A stretch of 19,119 nucleotides of DNA from Terriglobales bacterium (GCA_015655365.1 JAATFE010000358.1:1-19119), one strand, 5' to 3'. Positions 9,233 to 19,119 are shown, counted from the stretch's first letter. Notes: a model not told the origin generated them from the sequence alone. Made by a program: numbers and translations.

Positions 9233-10021
9233 TTGATCGATCGTCGTGAATTTCTCTTTCAGACCTCCACTCTTGCAGCGGCAACCCTGGCGTCTTCTGA
9301 CCTTTTCTCCCAGGTTCTTTCCCTGAATCCTCAAATTCCTAACCGCGATACGATTCTGAAGTTCAACTCCGATGGCACTCGCCGTCCATTCGCAGGTAAC
9401 ACTGTCATCTGTCATCTACCAGTACAGTGCGCCATGCGAGACACCATGCTTGAGCTGCGCGCGGCAATGGAGCGTTCGTCGTTTTGCCACAAGCTGGGAC
9501 TCACTTCTGCCGACAGCTACCATATGACTATCTTTCCTGGTGCGAATGACCAGGACCGCATGGTCTCGGGATGGCCGTCCTATGTACCGGCGGACGCACC
9601 TATCGATGTCTGCACCCAAATGGTGGGCGAGAGAATGGAAAAGGCACGGCTCAAGTGTGAATTGCCTCTGCGCGTACATATCGATCAGTCCGCCACAACT
9701 AACTTTCGCACTGCTTGCAGCCTGCGTATGATCCCTGTCGACCCTAATGAGAATGCGAAGCTGCGCTCCGTCCGCAATCAACTGGCAGAAGTCTATGGTT
9801 TCCGGTTGAAGGACCACGCTACTTACCAGTTCCACATTACGATGTCGTACCAGACGGCTCCATTCACCCCCGATGAGCGGAGCGCCTATCGAGAGCTTCT
9901 GGAAAAACATATCAAGCAGATCGTCAATGCCCAACCGGTCCTTGAGCTGGGAAACCCTGAGTACTGCACCTTCCCCGATATGTTCCGCTTTGAACCCAGA
10001 AAGCTGCTTGTCTGCTCCTGA
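9233..10021 (+). CDS. Tat-signal DUF1868 / 2H-phosphoesterase-like protein
   Basis: With a TTG start at 9233 the protein has 262 residues and begins MIDRREFLFQTSTLAAATLA. This is a twin-arginine export signal (RRxFL at 4-8) with a hydrophobic stretch behind it. AAGGA at 9221-9225 is 7 nt before this TTG, whereas the in-frame ATG at 9176 has no such site and would bury the signal. Two H-x-T motifs, YHMTIF at 96-101 and FHITMSY at 200-206, are the catalytic signature of the 2H phosphoesterase superfamily, which acts on cyclic or 2',5' phosphate bonds. The overall pattern fits DUF1868. It follows the receptor by 100 bp on the same strand and may be co-transcribed. An exported 2H enzyme beside an import receptor is unusual; its substrate is unknown. 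Confidence 0.75.
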   Translation: MIDRREFLFQTSTLAAATLASSDLFSQVLSLNPQIPNRDTILKFNSDGTRRPFAGNTVICHLPVQCAMRDTMLELRAAMERSSFCHKLGLTSADSYHMTIFPGANDQDRMVSGWPSYVPADAPIDVCTQMVGERMEKARLKCELPLRVHIDQSATTNFRTACSLRMIPVDPNENAKLRSVRNQLAEVYGFRLKDHATYQFHITMSYQTAPFTPDERSAYRELLEKHIKQIVNAQPVLELGNPEYCTFPDMFRFEPRKLLVCS

Positions 10022-10110
10022 GGAAGGCAAATATCCGATTGTCGGAAACATCTCGGCCCTGAGATTCTGAGGGATCGTAAATATCCTAAGGGACGACAGG
10101 GCCAACAAAT

Positions 10111-10147
10111 ATCGAGAACGCCGTTGTCGGCTGGAGCGTTTCTCGAT
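10111..10147. terminator. Two-sided hairpin between convergent genes
   Basis: ATCGAGAACGC at 10111-10121 pairs with GCGTTTCTCGAT at 10136-10147, about 11 bp with one bulge. It is followed by TTTA on the plus strand and by ATTTGTT on the minus strand. It lies 89 nt after the DUF1868 gene and about 120 nt after the last gene of the nitrogenase operon, so it can end transcription from both sides. The rest of 10022-10265 shows no gene. Confidence 0.5.
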
Positions 10148-10265
10148 TTACGTATCATCCCCAACGCATTGCGCCGGAATGAACGACCTCGCGGCAAGCC
10201 AAGGGGTATCTCCGTTGGCCGACGCGAACGCGCTGCAAGCGGCGGGGAATTTGACCCGGAAGAGA

Positions 10266-10748
10266 TTAATAGCCATGTTTCTTGCCCTTGAGGGAATGAA
10301 CGTCGATACGAATTACCGTCGTCTGATGAAGATTACTTTTGGGGTATTCGAAATGCCGATCGCTGAAGAGCGCAACGATCCGGTCAAGTACTAAAATCTT
10401 CTCGACATTATCTTCGATAAAATTAGCGCTTCCAAAGCCGATCACAGTGCGGTGCTTAGCTTCGAAGTCACAAGCTTTGTCACTCTCGATAAACCCCTGA
10501 TCCACCGAGACGACAAAGCATACCTTCGGATTACGCTTGAGGATCTCAATCTTGGTGCCCGCGCCTGCGGAGTGAAAATATATCGAGGTGCCATCATAAG
10601 CAAAGAACACGGGCACAACGAATGGAATATCCTGATCGGCCAAGCCAAGGTACATGACCTTGCTTGAACCGAGGATCGCATCGATTTCGGCGCGATCAGT
10701 TATCTCACGTTCCTTGCGGCGCATAGCACCATGCGGCTGTTGATTCAT
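10266..10748 (-). CDS. Split-barrel flavin-binding protein (pyridoxamine 5'-phosphate oxidase family), possibly Anf3-like
   Basis: A 160-residue protein from the ATG at 10748, chosen because GGAGAGAG stands just before it. A longer frame from 10904 would overlap anfO and adds unconserved sequence. RRKEREITDRAEIDAIL, then YLGLADQDIPFVVPVFFAYDG and IYFHSAGAGTKIEILKRNP, are the usual N-terminal pattern of small pyridoxamine-phosphate-oxidase-like/NimA-like split barrels, which bind FMN, FAD or heme. It is the last gene of the anf operon, 94 nt behind anfO. From memory, diazotrophs with Fe nitrogenase carry Anf3, a flavocytochrome oxidase proposed to protect the enzyme from oxygen, also annotated in this fold family. 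Whether this protein is its orthologue cannot be decided by eye. Heme-dependent oxidase activity is therefore only a hypothesis. Confidence 0.75.
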   Translation of the reverse strand: MNQQPHGAMRRKEREITDRAEIDAILGSSKVMYLGLADQDIPFVVPVFFAYDGTSIYFHSAGAGTKIEILKRNPKVCFVVSVDQGFIESDKACDFEAKHRTVIGFGSANFIEDNVEKILVLDRIVALFSDRHFEYPKSNLHQTTVIRIDVHSLKGKKHGY

Positions 10749-10842
10749 TGACTCTCTCCAGTCTTCTGCAGTTGCTCCGATATGAATGGCTGTGGTTGCC
10801 CCACAAGATAGATAACTTGCGGTTTGTGCCTCCATGGAATGA

Positions 10843-11526
10843 TTATCCGCAGTGACATCCTGAACTGCCACGCTGCTTGCCGGGAGGGCAACTACGCTTG
10901 CCACATGCCGGGACTACAACAACCGTGATCTCGTTTCCCGAGGCATCCGCAGTAGTGGAGTCAACGCGCAATCCCAGGCCAGGAAACTCCATGGCAAACC
11001 ACTTCGGAATATGCTGACAGATGATCTCAAGGCGCTGGAAGGCGACCGTCTCAAAGAACGGCATCAGGACATCGCGCGAAACATGCGGCATTCCGCTCTG
11101 CAATAACTCAACCAGATTGACCTTGTAGCAGGCATCACGTAACTCTCCCACAAGATCAGGCCCAGGGATGGGAGCCTTCTCCTGCTGCTCGATCACGACC
11201 AGTTCCATCTCGCGCAAAGCCACATTGTCTAGCTGCTCGGCAAGCGCGCCGTTCGACTTCCAGACGCGGAAGCCATGATCCTCCAGCATCGCCTTGATGC
11301 CTCCGCGCAGATCGCGCAGCACAAAGAGATCGCAATCCTTCATCTGCGCCACGGATGCAGCGAGCGAATGTTTCACTTCGCCGAGCCCCATCTCTTCTCT
11401 GATAGCTAGAGGAATCTCACGAATTTTCTCCCACCCTTCGGCGGTTTTACTAAACAGACAAATTCGACCATCCTCAAAAAAATCGGCAATCTCTCCACCG
11501 GCATTCACAAAAGCCGCAATCTTCAT
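10843..11526 (-). CDS. anfO: Fe-only nitrogenase accessory protein AnfO
   Basis: A 227-residue protein beginning MKIAAFVNAGGEIADFFEDG, continuing through SLAASVAQMKDCDLFVLRDLRGG and ending with VNLVELLQSGMPHVSRDVLMPF and IPKWFAMEFPGLGLRV. This is the pattern of the AnfO family, found only with iron-only nitrogenase clusters and needed for that enzyme's activity by an undefined mechanism. A GGAGGGG element precedes the ATG by about 8 nt. The C-terminus has four cysteines at 208, 213, 224 and 226, which could hold a metal. In Azotobacter it directly follows anfK; here a cyclotransferase-like gene stands between them. It is read in the same direction, 57 nt behind that gene. Confidence 0.85.
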   Translation of the reverse strand: MKIAAFVNAGGEIADFFEDGRICLFSKTAEGWEKIREIPLAIREEMGLGEVKHSLAASVAQMKDCDLFVLRDLRGGIKAMLEDHGFRVWKSNGALAEQLDNVALREMELVVIEQQEKAPIPGPDLVGELRDACYKVNLVELLQSGMPHVSRDVLMPFFETVAFQRLEIICQHIPKWFAMEFPGLGLRVDSTTADASGNEITVVVVPACGKRSCPPGKQRGSSGCHCG

Positions 11527-11583
11527 GCGATCGTCCCCTCCGTCGTTGAGGTTCTATTGCACAGTGCTCCGTTACGCATAGCA

Positions 11584-12204
11584 TTAATTTGCGCAATCGA
11601 GGCAAGAAACTCCTGCTGCCCACCCAAGATCAGTGCTGCCTCTCATGGGAACAGGATATAAAGCTGGTTTAGTGGTTCTGGCTTTCAATGCATCGATATA
11701 AGGACCGGGAAGGCCATTCTCGATAGCGCCCTGCACAATGAAATCAAGATACTCACGACTGGGATTCGTCGGCTCCTTCTGAACATCCTTTTTATAGAGC
11801 CGCACATAATACTCGTGTCCTTGCATATCTGCGACTACCATCGGAATGTGGAAGTACAGTCCGCCGCCATCCATGCGGGCATCCTGCCACAGATCCAGTC
11901 GTTCCCAATTCATGTTACTCAGCGAGAAGAGCACACCCCAGACATCTTCGCCAGGCGCTGGCTCCACAGTCTCTATGCCTCCATCCCAAACATCGGAGTG
12001 GCCGCAGAAGATCAGGCGATGATCCTTCAAGCAGGCCGTCGAGATTGCCACGGGCCGGCTACAACGTGAACTTATCTGCGATAGATTCATGTTGGAGCCG
12101 TAAGCAAAATACAGGTCTTTCATCCGCGCTTCTGAAACGGCAGACTTCAGGGCATGAGAATGATCGACGAGAGAACTGATTGCGATCAAAGAACCTTGCG
12201 CCAT
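11584..12204 (-). CDS. Gamma-glutamylcyclotransferase-like (AIG2 fold) protein in the anf operon
   Basis: A 206-residue protein with LYFAYGSNMN at 31-40, the substrate-loop signature of gamma-glutamylcyclotransferases. VWGVLFSLS at 88-96 and PTNPSREYLDFIVQGAIENG at 145-164 are further family landmarks. By alignment from memory with human GGCT, the catalytic Glu of LDEQEG falls on Gln107 in LDLWQDA. The active site may therefore be altered, although Asp108 is next to it. The C-terminus carries a CxxC (201/204). AGGAGG stands 8 nt before the ATG at 12204, so this start is preferred to Met28 at 12123, leaving an extra N-terminal segment. It lies between anfK and anfO, implying a role linked to the Fe nitrogenase; which one is unknown. 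Confidence 0.8.
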   Translation of the reverse strand: MAQGSLIAISSLVDHSHALKSAVSEARMKDLYFAYGSNMNLSQISSRCSRPVAISTACLKDHRLIFCGHSDVWDGGIETVEPAPGEDVWGVLFSLSNMNWERLDLWQDARMDGGGLYFHIPMVVADMQGHEYYVRLYKKDVQKEPTNPSREYLDFIVQGAIENGLPGPYIDALKARTTKPALYPVPMRGSTDLGWAAGVSCLDCAN

Positions 12205-12249
12205 CGCTACAACCTCCTGCTGGGATGGTGAACCATCGGCTTACTTTCA

Positions 12250-12288
12250 CACGCATCTCTTCTGAGTGCTCAACGGAAGAGATGCGTG
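12250..12288 (-). repeat. 13-bp perfect inverted repeat between anfK and the next gene
   Basis: CACGCATCTCTTC at 12250-12262 and GAAGAGATGCGTG at 12276-12288 form a perfect 13-bp stem with a 13-nt loop, which could itself fold (TGAG-TG-CTCA). It starts about 10 nt behind the anfK stop and has no T-run on either side. It is therefore better read as an mRNA-processing or 3'-end-protecting element that sets anfK above the accessory genes than as a full terminator. Confidence 0.6.
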
Positions 12289-12297
12289 GAACGTGAC

Positions 12298-13686
12298 CTA
12301 CCAGACGTTGAGGCTCCACTCGCGCTCGCCCTTGTATTCCATGTCGGTGAAGAGCGCATTCGCCATTTGCTCGGCCAGCCAGATGGCGCCCGCATATCCC
12401 ACCACCGGATGGCGATACATACCCGCCCGGTCATAGGTGGGGAAGCCGACGCGCACCATCGGAATCTTGTAATCGATGGCCGTGAAGCGCCCCTTGGAAT
12501 GGCCCAGAATCAAGTCTAGATCCAAGCCTTTGTTCTTGATTCTGTCCTCCATCTCAAAGAGGTCTGAGTTGGTAATAATGTCCATATCCCAATCGACCTT
12601 CTCTTTGAGCTTCAGAATGCGGGGATCCCTTGCATAGTTGGGATTGTCATCCCCTAGCAACAGCAGCATCGGCTTCATCTCCAAGTCGATGCAGAACTGT
12701 GCCAGTCCAATGACAAGATCGGGGTTGCCATAGATGGCGACCTTCTTTTCAGCCAGGAACATGTGCGTCAGATCGGTCAGTGCATCGATTGCAATGCCGC
12801 GTTCCTTGACGAGTGCCTGTGGAATCGGCTTGCCGGTAATCTTCTTGAGCGTCTGCAAGAACGCATCCGTATTGCGAATGCCGATGGGGGTGGGTCCAAT
12901 CGTAGCAGGAATACCGAGTTCGTCTTCAAGATACTGCGCAGCCTTACCACCTTCGTAGCGGTTGAGCGCGATGGAGGCGAAGGCGTTGCCTGTGTCACGC
13001 AGGTCTTCGACCGTGGTTTCGCCATGCGAGACGTGTTGACCATCCGGCATCAGCGGCGAGTCGAACTCTTCGATCTCGAACAGAAGATTGGCTTCAATGT
13101 CCATCTCGCTCAATAGGTGCTTGAGGGCAGTGACATCGCCCGGATTGACCCACCCCGTAAAGAGATTGATCTTTCCATTGGGATCGCTCTTGGTGGCGAA
13201 GTACTTGACGATGTCGCGCACGGCAGAGTCATAGCCGCTGATCATGCTGCCAACAAAGCTGGGAGAGTGGATCGGCACCAGATAGACTTCACGATCAGCG
13301 TACTTCTCCTTGAGCAGGCCTTCGTTCAACTTGACCACCACACCGTCAATATCATCGCCAATAATCTCGGTCGAACAGGTGGAGATGATTGGAATGACCC
13401 TGACGTGCGGATAGCGCATGAGCAAAACATCGACGCCTTCTTCCACACGCTTGAGGGCGCCGAAGACTGCGCCCTCTTCGTGAACCGAGGAGGAGGCCAG
13501 TTCAAAGCTCTCCTTGAAATGCTGCGAGAAGATGAGGCGTACAAACATGACGCAGCCCTGACCTCCATGAACCAGGCCGATACAATCCTTGATGCCGATG
13601 CTGGCGAACTGTGCGCCCGCTGGCTGACAGGTAAAGATCGGGTTGATGATACCGGCACGTGTCCGTTCCGAAAGATTGCAGGCCAT
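12298..13686 (-). CDS. anfK: Fe-only nitrogenase beta chain AnfK
   Basis: A 462-residue beta subunit of the FeFe protein. Cys20 (FTCQPAG), Cys45 (GGQGC) and Cys104 (ISTCSTEIIGDD) are the three beta-side P-cluster ligands expected in the family. As in other alternative nitrogenases, the chain lacks the long N-terminal extension of NifK. Its length equals what I remember for Azotobacter AnfK. The alpha-beta interface motifs GWVNPGDV and HVSHGETTVEDL are present. The gene begins 10 nt after anfG ends, so both are probably translated together. With AnfD and AnfG it forms a heterohexamer that reduces N2 and releases more H2 than the Mo enzyme. Confidence 0.95.
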   Translation of the reverse strand: MACNLSERTRAGIINPIFTCQPAGAQFASIGIKDCIGLVHGGQGCVMFVRLIFSQHFKESFELASSSVHEEGAVFGALKRVEEGVDVLLMRYPHVRVIPIISTCSTEIIGDDIDGVVVKLNEGLLKEKYADREVYLVPIHSPSFVGSMISGYDSAVRDIVKYFATKSDPNGKINLFTGWVNPGDVTALKHLLSEMDIEANLLFEIEEFDSPLMPDGQHVSHGETTVEDLRDTGNAFASIALNRYEGGKAAQYLEDELGIPATIGPTPIGIRNTDAFLQTLKKITGKPIPQALVKERGIAIDALTDLTHMFLAEKKVAIYGNPDLVIGLAQFCIDLEMKPMLLLLGDDNPNYARDPRILKLKEKVDWDMDIITNSDLFEMEDRIKNKGLDLDLILGHSKGRFTAIDYKIPMVRVGFPTYDRAGMYRHPVVGYAGAIWLAEQMANALFTDMEYKGEREWSLNVW

Positions 13687-13696
13687 AGAGATCTCC

Positions 13697-14035
13697 TTAG
13701 TAGTTCTGGTCCGTCAACTCGAGGTTCTTCGAGCCGGTAATCGTCAGAAAGTCCATGCGCTCACGGACACCCTTCATTAGCGTTTCAATCTCCGGCTTGG
13801 CAAGTCCCTTGATCCAGGGAAAACTCTCCCGATAGGAATCAGCCAGCACCATGGCATCAACCCAGTGGCATCGATCCAGGCGGTCCGCGGGCTTCTCTAT
13901 GTCGCCACAGAGAATTTTGTTGGTCCACGTCAGAATCTCGCGATTCTGACGCTCCCGATCCCATGCCCTGGAGTGGAACTGCCAGAGGCAATGCTTCATG
14001 ATGTAATCGACCAGTTGCTCAATTTTGTCTTTCAT
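13697..14035 (-). CDS. anfG: Fe-only nitrogenase delta chain AnfG
   Basis: The delta subunit occurs only in V and Fe nitrogenases and proves that this is an alternative system. IMKHCLWQFHSRAWDRERQN, DRCHWVDAMVLADSYRE and MDFLTITGSKNLELTDQNY follow Azotobacter AnfG far more closely than VnfG, which reads CLWQFFSRTWDREENI. I start at the ATG at 14035 (112 residues) because GGAGG lies 5 nt before it. The ATG at 14047 would add MEDS and has only a weak site. It is shorter at the N-terminus than Azotobacter AnfG, which has about 20 additional residues. It sits between anfD (23-nt gap) and anfK (10-nt gap). Confidence 0.95.
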   Translation of the reverse strand: MKDKIEQLVDYIMKHCLWQFHSRAWDRERQNREILTWTNKILCGDIEKPADRLDRCHWVDAMVLADSYRESFPWIKGLAKPEIETLMKGVRERMDFLTITGSKNLELTDQNY

Positions 14036-14058
14036 CGAATCCTCCATCGCATGTATCC

Positions 14059-16877
<2,819 letters not shown>

Positions 16878-16887
16878 TATCTGTATT

Positions 16888-16903
16888 TGCAAGCACCGTG
16901 CCA
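16888..16903 (-). promoter_or_regulatory. Sigma-54 (-24/-12) promoter of the anf operon
   Basis: Read on the minus strand the sequence is TGGCAC-GGTGC-TTGCA, which agrees fully with the consensus TGGCAC-N5-TTGC. The -24 GG is at 16902-16901 and the -12 GC at 16890-16889, giving a predicted start near 16877. It is the only such match I found upstream of anfH, and a sigma-54 activator gene (anfA) lies next to it. Confidence 0.85.
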
Positions 16904-17098
16904 AACCTCGCGCCCTCTTCGACGATGACGCAAAATAGTCTCCGCCGCGCATGAAAGCTCCACTCGACTATGCTTGTTTTGTGTCGGATAGAAGAATTTA
17001 TTGCTTCACGAAATTTATCGGATTTTGAGCAGGAGATTGCCGATTGAATTCAACCTGCCCTATTCTTCCAGTTTTTTTGATGTGAAAGAGTTCGCAGT

Positions 17099-17148
17099 TG
17101 TACGAATTTAAACCTGATTGTGCATTTATGTACGACGCATAAAGTACA
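17099..17148. promoter_or_regulatory. Candidate AnfA upstream activating site
   Basis: A perfect dyad TGTAC-N10-GTACA lies at 17129-17148, with another TGTAC half-site at 17099-17103. The dyad centre is about 260 bp before the predicted start, within the usual enhancer range for sigma-54 activators. From memory, activators of alternative nitrogenases in Azotobacter recognise paired GTAC half-sites with a different spacing. No NifA-type TGT-N10-ACA was found here. Confidence 0.4.
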
Positions 17149-17254
17149 GCAATACCGCTCTCTCCGCTTCAACCCAATTGATCGATTGTTCTGACGTTGG
17201 ATTAGCGTTCGAGCAGGATGGAAGTCCCCGAAAGCAGAGCGTACAGTCATCAAA

Positions 17255-17281
17255 GCGATGCACATATGGAGTGAGCATCGC
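17255..17281 (-). terminator. Weak hairpin after anfA
   Basis: In the anfA transcript GCGATGC (17281-17275) pairs with GCATCGC (17261-17255), followed by TTTGATG. The stem is 7 bp, 40 nt behind the anfA stop, with a short T-run. It would separate anfA from the anf promoter region. Apart from this hairpin, the leader, the promoter and the TGTAC sites, I see nothing supported in 16591-17321. Confidence 0.3.
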
Positions 17282-17321
17282 CGGCGGAGTTTGTTTCATG
17301 CTGAAATGAAAGACGGTATGC

Positions 17322-18908
17322 CTATTGCGGTTGCTTCTTGTCAACCAGTCTGTAGTCCTTGTAATTGATACTGTATTTCTCCATACGCAGGCCCAATATC
17401 CTGCGCGTCAAGCCAAGGTCCTTGGCCGCCTCTGACATGTTTCCATCGTGTGCTTTCAACGCATCCACAATCATCTCGTATTCGACAGCAGCCATTCTGG
17501 CGCTGAGCCCACCCTTTTGCGCGGCACCAGGCAGAACTGTAGTCTGCAGAGATGGTGGCAGATCATAACCATGGATGACACCGCCCTCCGAAAGGATCGT
17601 TGCCCGCTCAATCACGTTTTCGAGTTCGCGGACATTGCCCGGCCAGTGGTAGCTCATCATCATATTCAATGCCGGAGTCGATATCCTTTTTACATTCTTG
17701 TGATTCTGATCGGAATATCGAGCAACGAAATAATCAGCGAGCGCAATGATGTCGGCACCGCGCTCGCGCAGTGGGGGGACTATGATGGGGAAAACGTCGA
17801 GTCTGTAGTAGAGGTCTTCACGAAACTTCTGCTTACTCACCATGTCTTCCAGATCGCGGTTGGTAGCGGCAATAATACGAATGTCTACCTTGATTGGTTT
17901 GTTGGCCCCAACCCTCTCCAGTGTCTTTTCCTGCAAGACGCGCAAAAGCTTTGCCTGCGCCGACAAGGGGAGCTCGCCAATTTCGTCGATAAATATGGTT
18001 CCACCATCAGCCTCTTCAAAACGCCCTTTGCGCAGTCCGGTCGCACCGGTGAATGAGCCTTTTTCGTGCCCAAAAAGCTCACTCTCAATCAAGCTTTCAG
18101 GCAAGGCCGCGCAGTTGAACTGAACGAATGGGCTCTTGGGATCCAGACCGGAATAGTGAATGGCGCTGGCAACAAGCTCTTTTCCGACCCCGCTCTCGCC
18201 CAGCACGAGAACTGTTGTTCTTGCTTTTGCAACCTTTTCTATAAGGCCATAAACATCGCGCATGCCCTTACAATTACCAACAATATTTGAAGGCTTGAAG
18301 CGGTCTTTCAACGCGTCTTGCAGACGTTGATTCTCGCTGATTAGCGATACTTTCACGAAATTTTCAACCAGATAGAGTTCCACTGTATGGGCCATCAAGG
18401 ATGCAACAATACCCATCAGTTCAGCATCCAGCTTCAGCAAGACATCATTATCGTATTTGCGCTCTACGCTGATTGTTCCCAGGACCTTCTTGCCGCGCTT
18501 GATAGGAACGCAAAGAAAAGAGAGGTCTTTATCTTGATCTGTGTGCGTACGCGTCAGATTGAGAAAGTCCTTGTCGTCGCCAATGCGCGGCACGATCATG
18601 GTAGTGCCAGAGTCAACCACTTTCCCTGTAATGCCCTCGCCGAAGCGATAAATCCCGCGTGCCTCCTGTTCCTCGGTAAGGCCAAAGCTTTCATGTATGT
18701 AAACTGTTCCTGCCTGGCGGTCACATAGGCTTACTGTGCCGCGCACTACATTCATATACTTTTCCATGATGCGCAGCAGAATCTGGACAGTATTCGCCAG
18801 ATCCGCGCTCTCGGCGATCACCTGACTCATTTCATACAAAGACGGCCATGCCTGAATTCGGCACTCGCCAGCAAGGCAAGTCCAGCTTCTCTCTTCTGCG
18901 CTCTCCAT
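17322..18908 (-). CDS. anfA: Sigma-54-dependent transcriptional activator AnfA
   Basis: A 528-residue activator with an N-terminal GAF domain (about 35-180), an AAA+ ATPase (about 208-440) and a C-terminal Fis-type helix-turn-helix (about 478-515). Walker A is GESGVGKE at 237-244, and Walker B lies in TIFIDEIGE at 304-312. The sigma-54-contact loop reads GSFTGA at 284-289 instead of the usual GAFTGA. Cys11 and Cys16 before the GAF domain form a C-x4-C pair like the potential metal site described for Azotobacter AnfA, suggesting redox or metal sensing. The pattern and the location beside anfH support AnfA over NifA. GGGGAAGAAG precedes the ATG. Expression of the downstream operon probably requires it; its own promoter (18909-19119) was not recognised. 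Confidence 0.9.
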   Translation of the reverse strand: MESAEERSWTCLAGECRIQAWPSLYEMSQVIAESADLANTVQILLRIMEKYMNVVRGTVSLCDRQAGTVYIHESFGLTEEQEARGIYRFGEGITGKVVDSGTTMIVPRIGDDKDFLNLTRTHTDQDKDLSFLCVPIKRGKKVLGTISVERKYDNDVLLKLDAELMGIVASLMAHTVELYLVENFVKVSLISENQRLQDALKDRFKPSNIVGNCKGMRDVYGLIEKVAKARTTVLVLGESGVGKELVASAIHYSGLDPKSPFVQFNCAALPESLIESELFGHEKGSFTGATGLRKGRFEEADGGTIFIDEIGELPLSAQAKLLRVLQEKTLERVGANKPIKVDIRIIAATNRDLEDMVSKQKFREDLYYRLDVFPIIVPPLRERGADIIALADYFVARYSDQNHKNVKRISTPALNMMMSYHWPGNVRELENVIERATILSEGGVIHGYDLPPSLQTTVLPGAAQKGGLSARMAAVEYEMIVDALKAHDGNMSEAAKDLGLTRRILGLRMEKYSINYKDYRLVDKKQPQ

Positions 18909-19119
18909 AACTTCTTCCCCTGTTGGCCAGCCTGTTGCGAGTGGCTCTCTATCGACGTTGCGTTGCTTTGGGATTGCTGAGAACTGGATGCGAATACAAT
19001 GAGGTCGAGATGCACCATGGGATCAGTATCAATAAATGATCGTAAAGTTCTTATAAGGAATTCTGCATATCTCCCACGCGGAATGCAATTCTATTGCCCT
19101 GTTCCACATGACGAACCAA

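Noticed and set aside
10179..10394. Small plus-strand frame, with NERPRGKPRGI in an adjacent frame near 10178-10210
   Set aside because: It overlaps the end of the split-barrel gene antisense. The peptide resembles translations of a dispersed repeat that I vaguely recall, but there is only one copy here and no firm basis.
18827..19018. 63-residue minus-strand frame at the anfA start
   Set aside because: It overlaps the N-terminus of AnfA in another frame and its composition (Ser/Gln-rich) looks non-coding.

Overview
The window most likely comes from an Acidobacteriota (Terriglobia-like) genome. The evidence is a very long TonB-dependent receptor of the carboxypeptidase-regulatory-domain (Oar/Cna_B-like) type. 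It is divergent from a membrane-anchored winged-helix protein carrying the IPRGGYVPVF signature common in that phylum. The assignment is inference from gene families only.

Left part (1-3946): a tight plus-strand operon for a 2-oxoacid:ferredoxin oxidoreductase (small 2x[4Fe-4S] ferredoxin subunit, VorB/KorA-type alpha subunit, and one protein that fuses the beta (TPP) and gamma subunits). The genes overlap by 8 nt at each joint. It is followed by a decayed stretch holding a glutamate dehydrogenase fragment and a C-terminal fragment that looks like a DUF4143-type ATPase, then about 600 bp with no convincing gene.

Middle (3947-10147): the winged-helix regulator (minus) and the 1178-residue outer-membrane receptor (plus) diverge from a 224-bp region that carries a TGTATC dyad. 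Behind the receptor lies a Tat-signal 2H-phosphoesterase-like (DUF1868) protein that probably starts at TTG. A two-sided hairpin separates it from the convergent operon on the right.

Right part (10266-18908, all minus strand): an iron-only (Fe) nitrogenase locus, transcribed right to left: anfA (sigma-54 activator), then anfH, anfD, anfG, anfK, a gamma-glutamylcyclotransferase-like gene, anfO and a small split-barrel (pyridoxamine-phosphate-oxidase-like) gene. Metal-cluster ligands are intact in AnfH, AnfD and AnfK, and the AnfG delta subunit marks the system as alternative rather than molybdenum. A full-consensus -24/-12 promoter lies about 290 nt upstream of anfH. It implies a long leader with three hairpins, and a TGTAC dyad further upstream is a candidate AnfA site. 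Intercistronic hairpins after anfH and after anfK probably tune subunit ratios.

Working model: AnfA, with RNA polymerase-sigma54, drives the seven-gene operon. AnfH reduces AnfDGK, and AnfO plus the two less familiar proteins act as accessory factors. Cofactor-assembly genes (nifB and others) are not in the window and must lie elsewhere. The unusual points are the probable host phylum, the cyclotransferase-like gene (apparently lacking the catalytic Glu), the split-barrel gene ending the operon, and the structured anfH leader.
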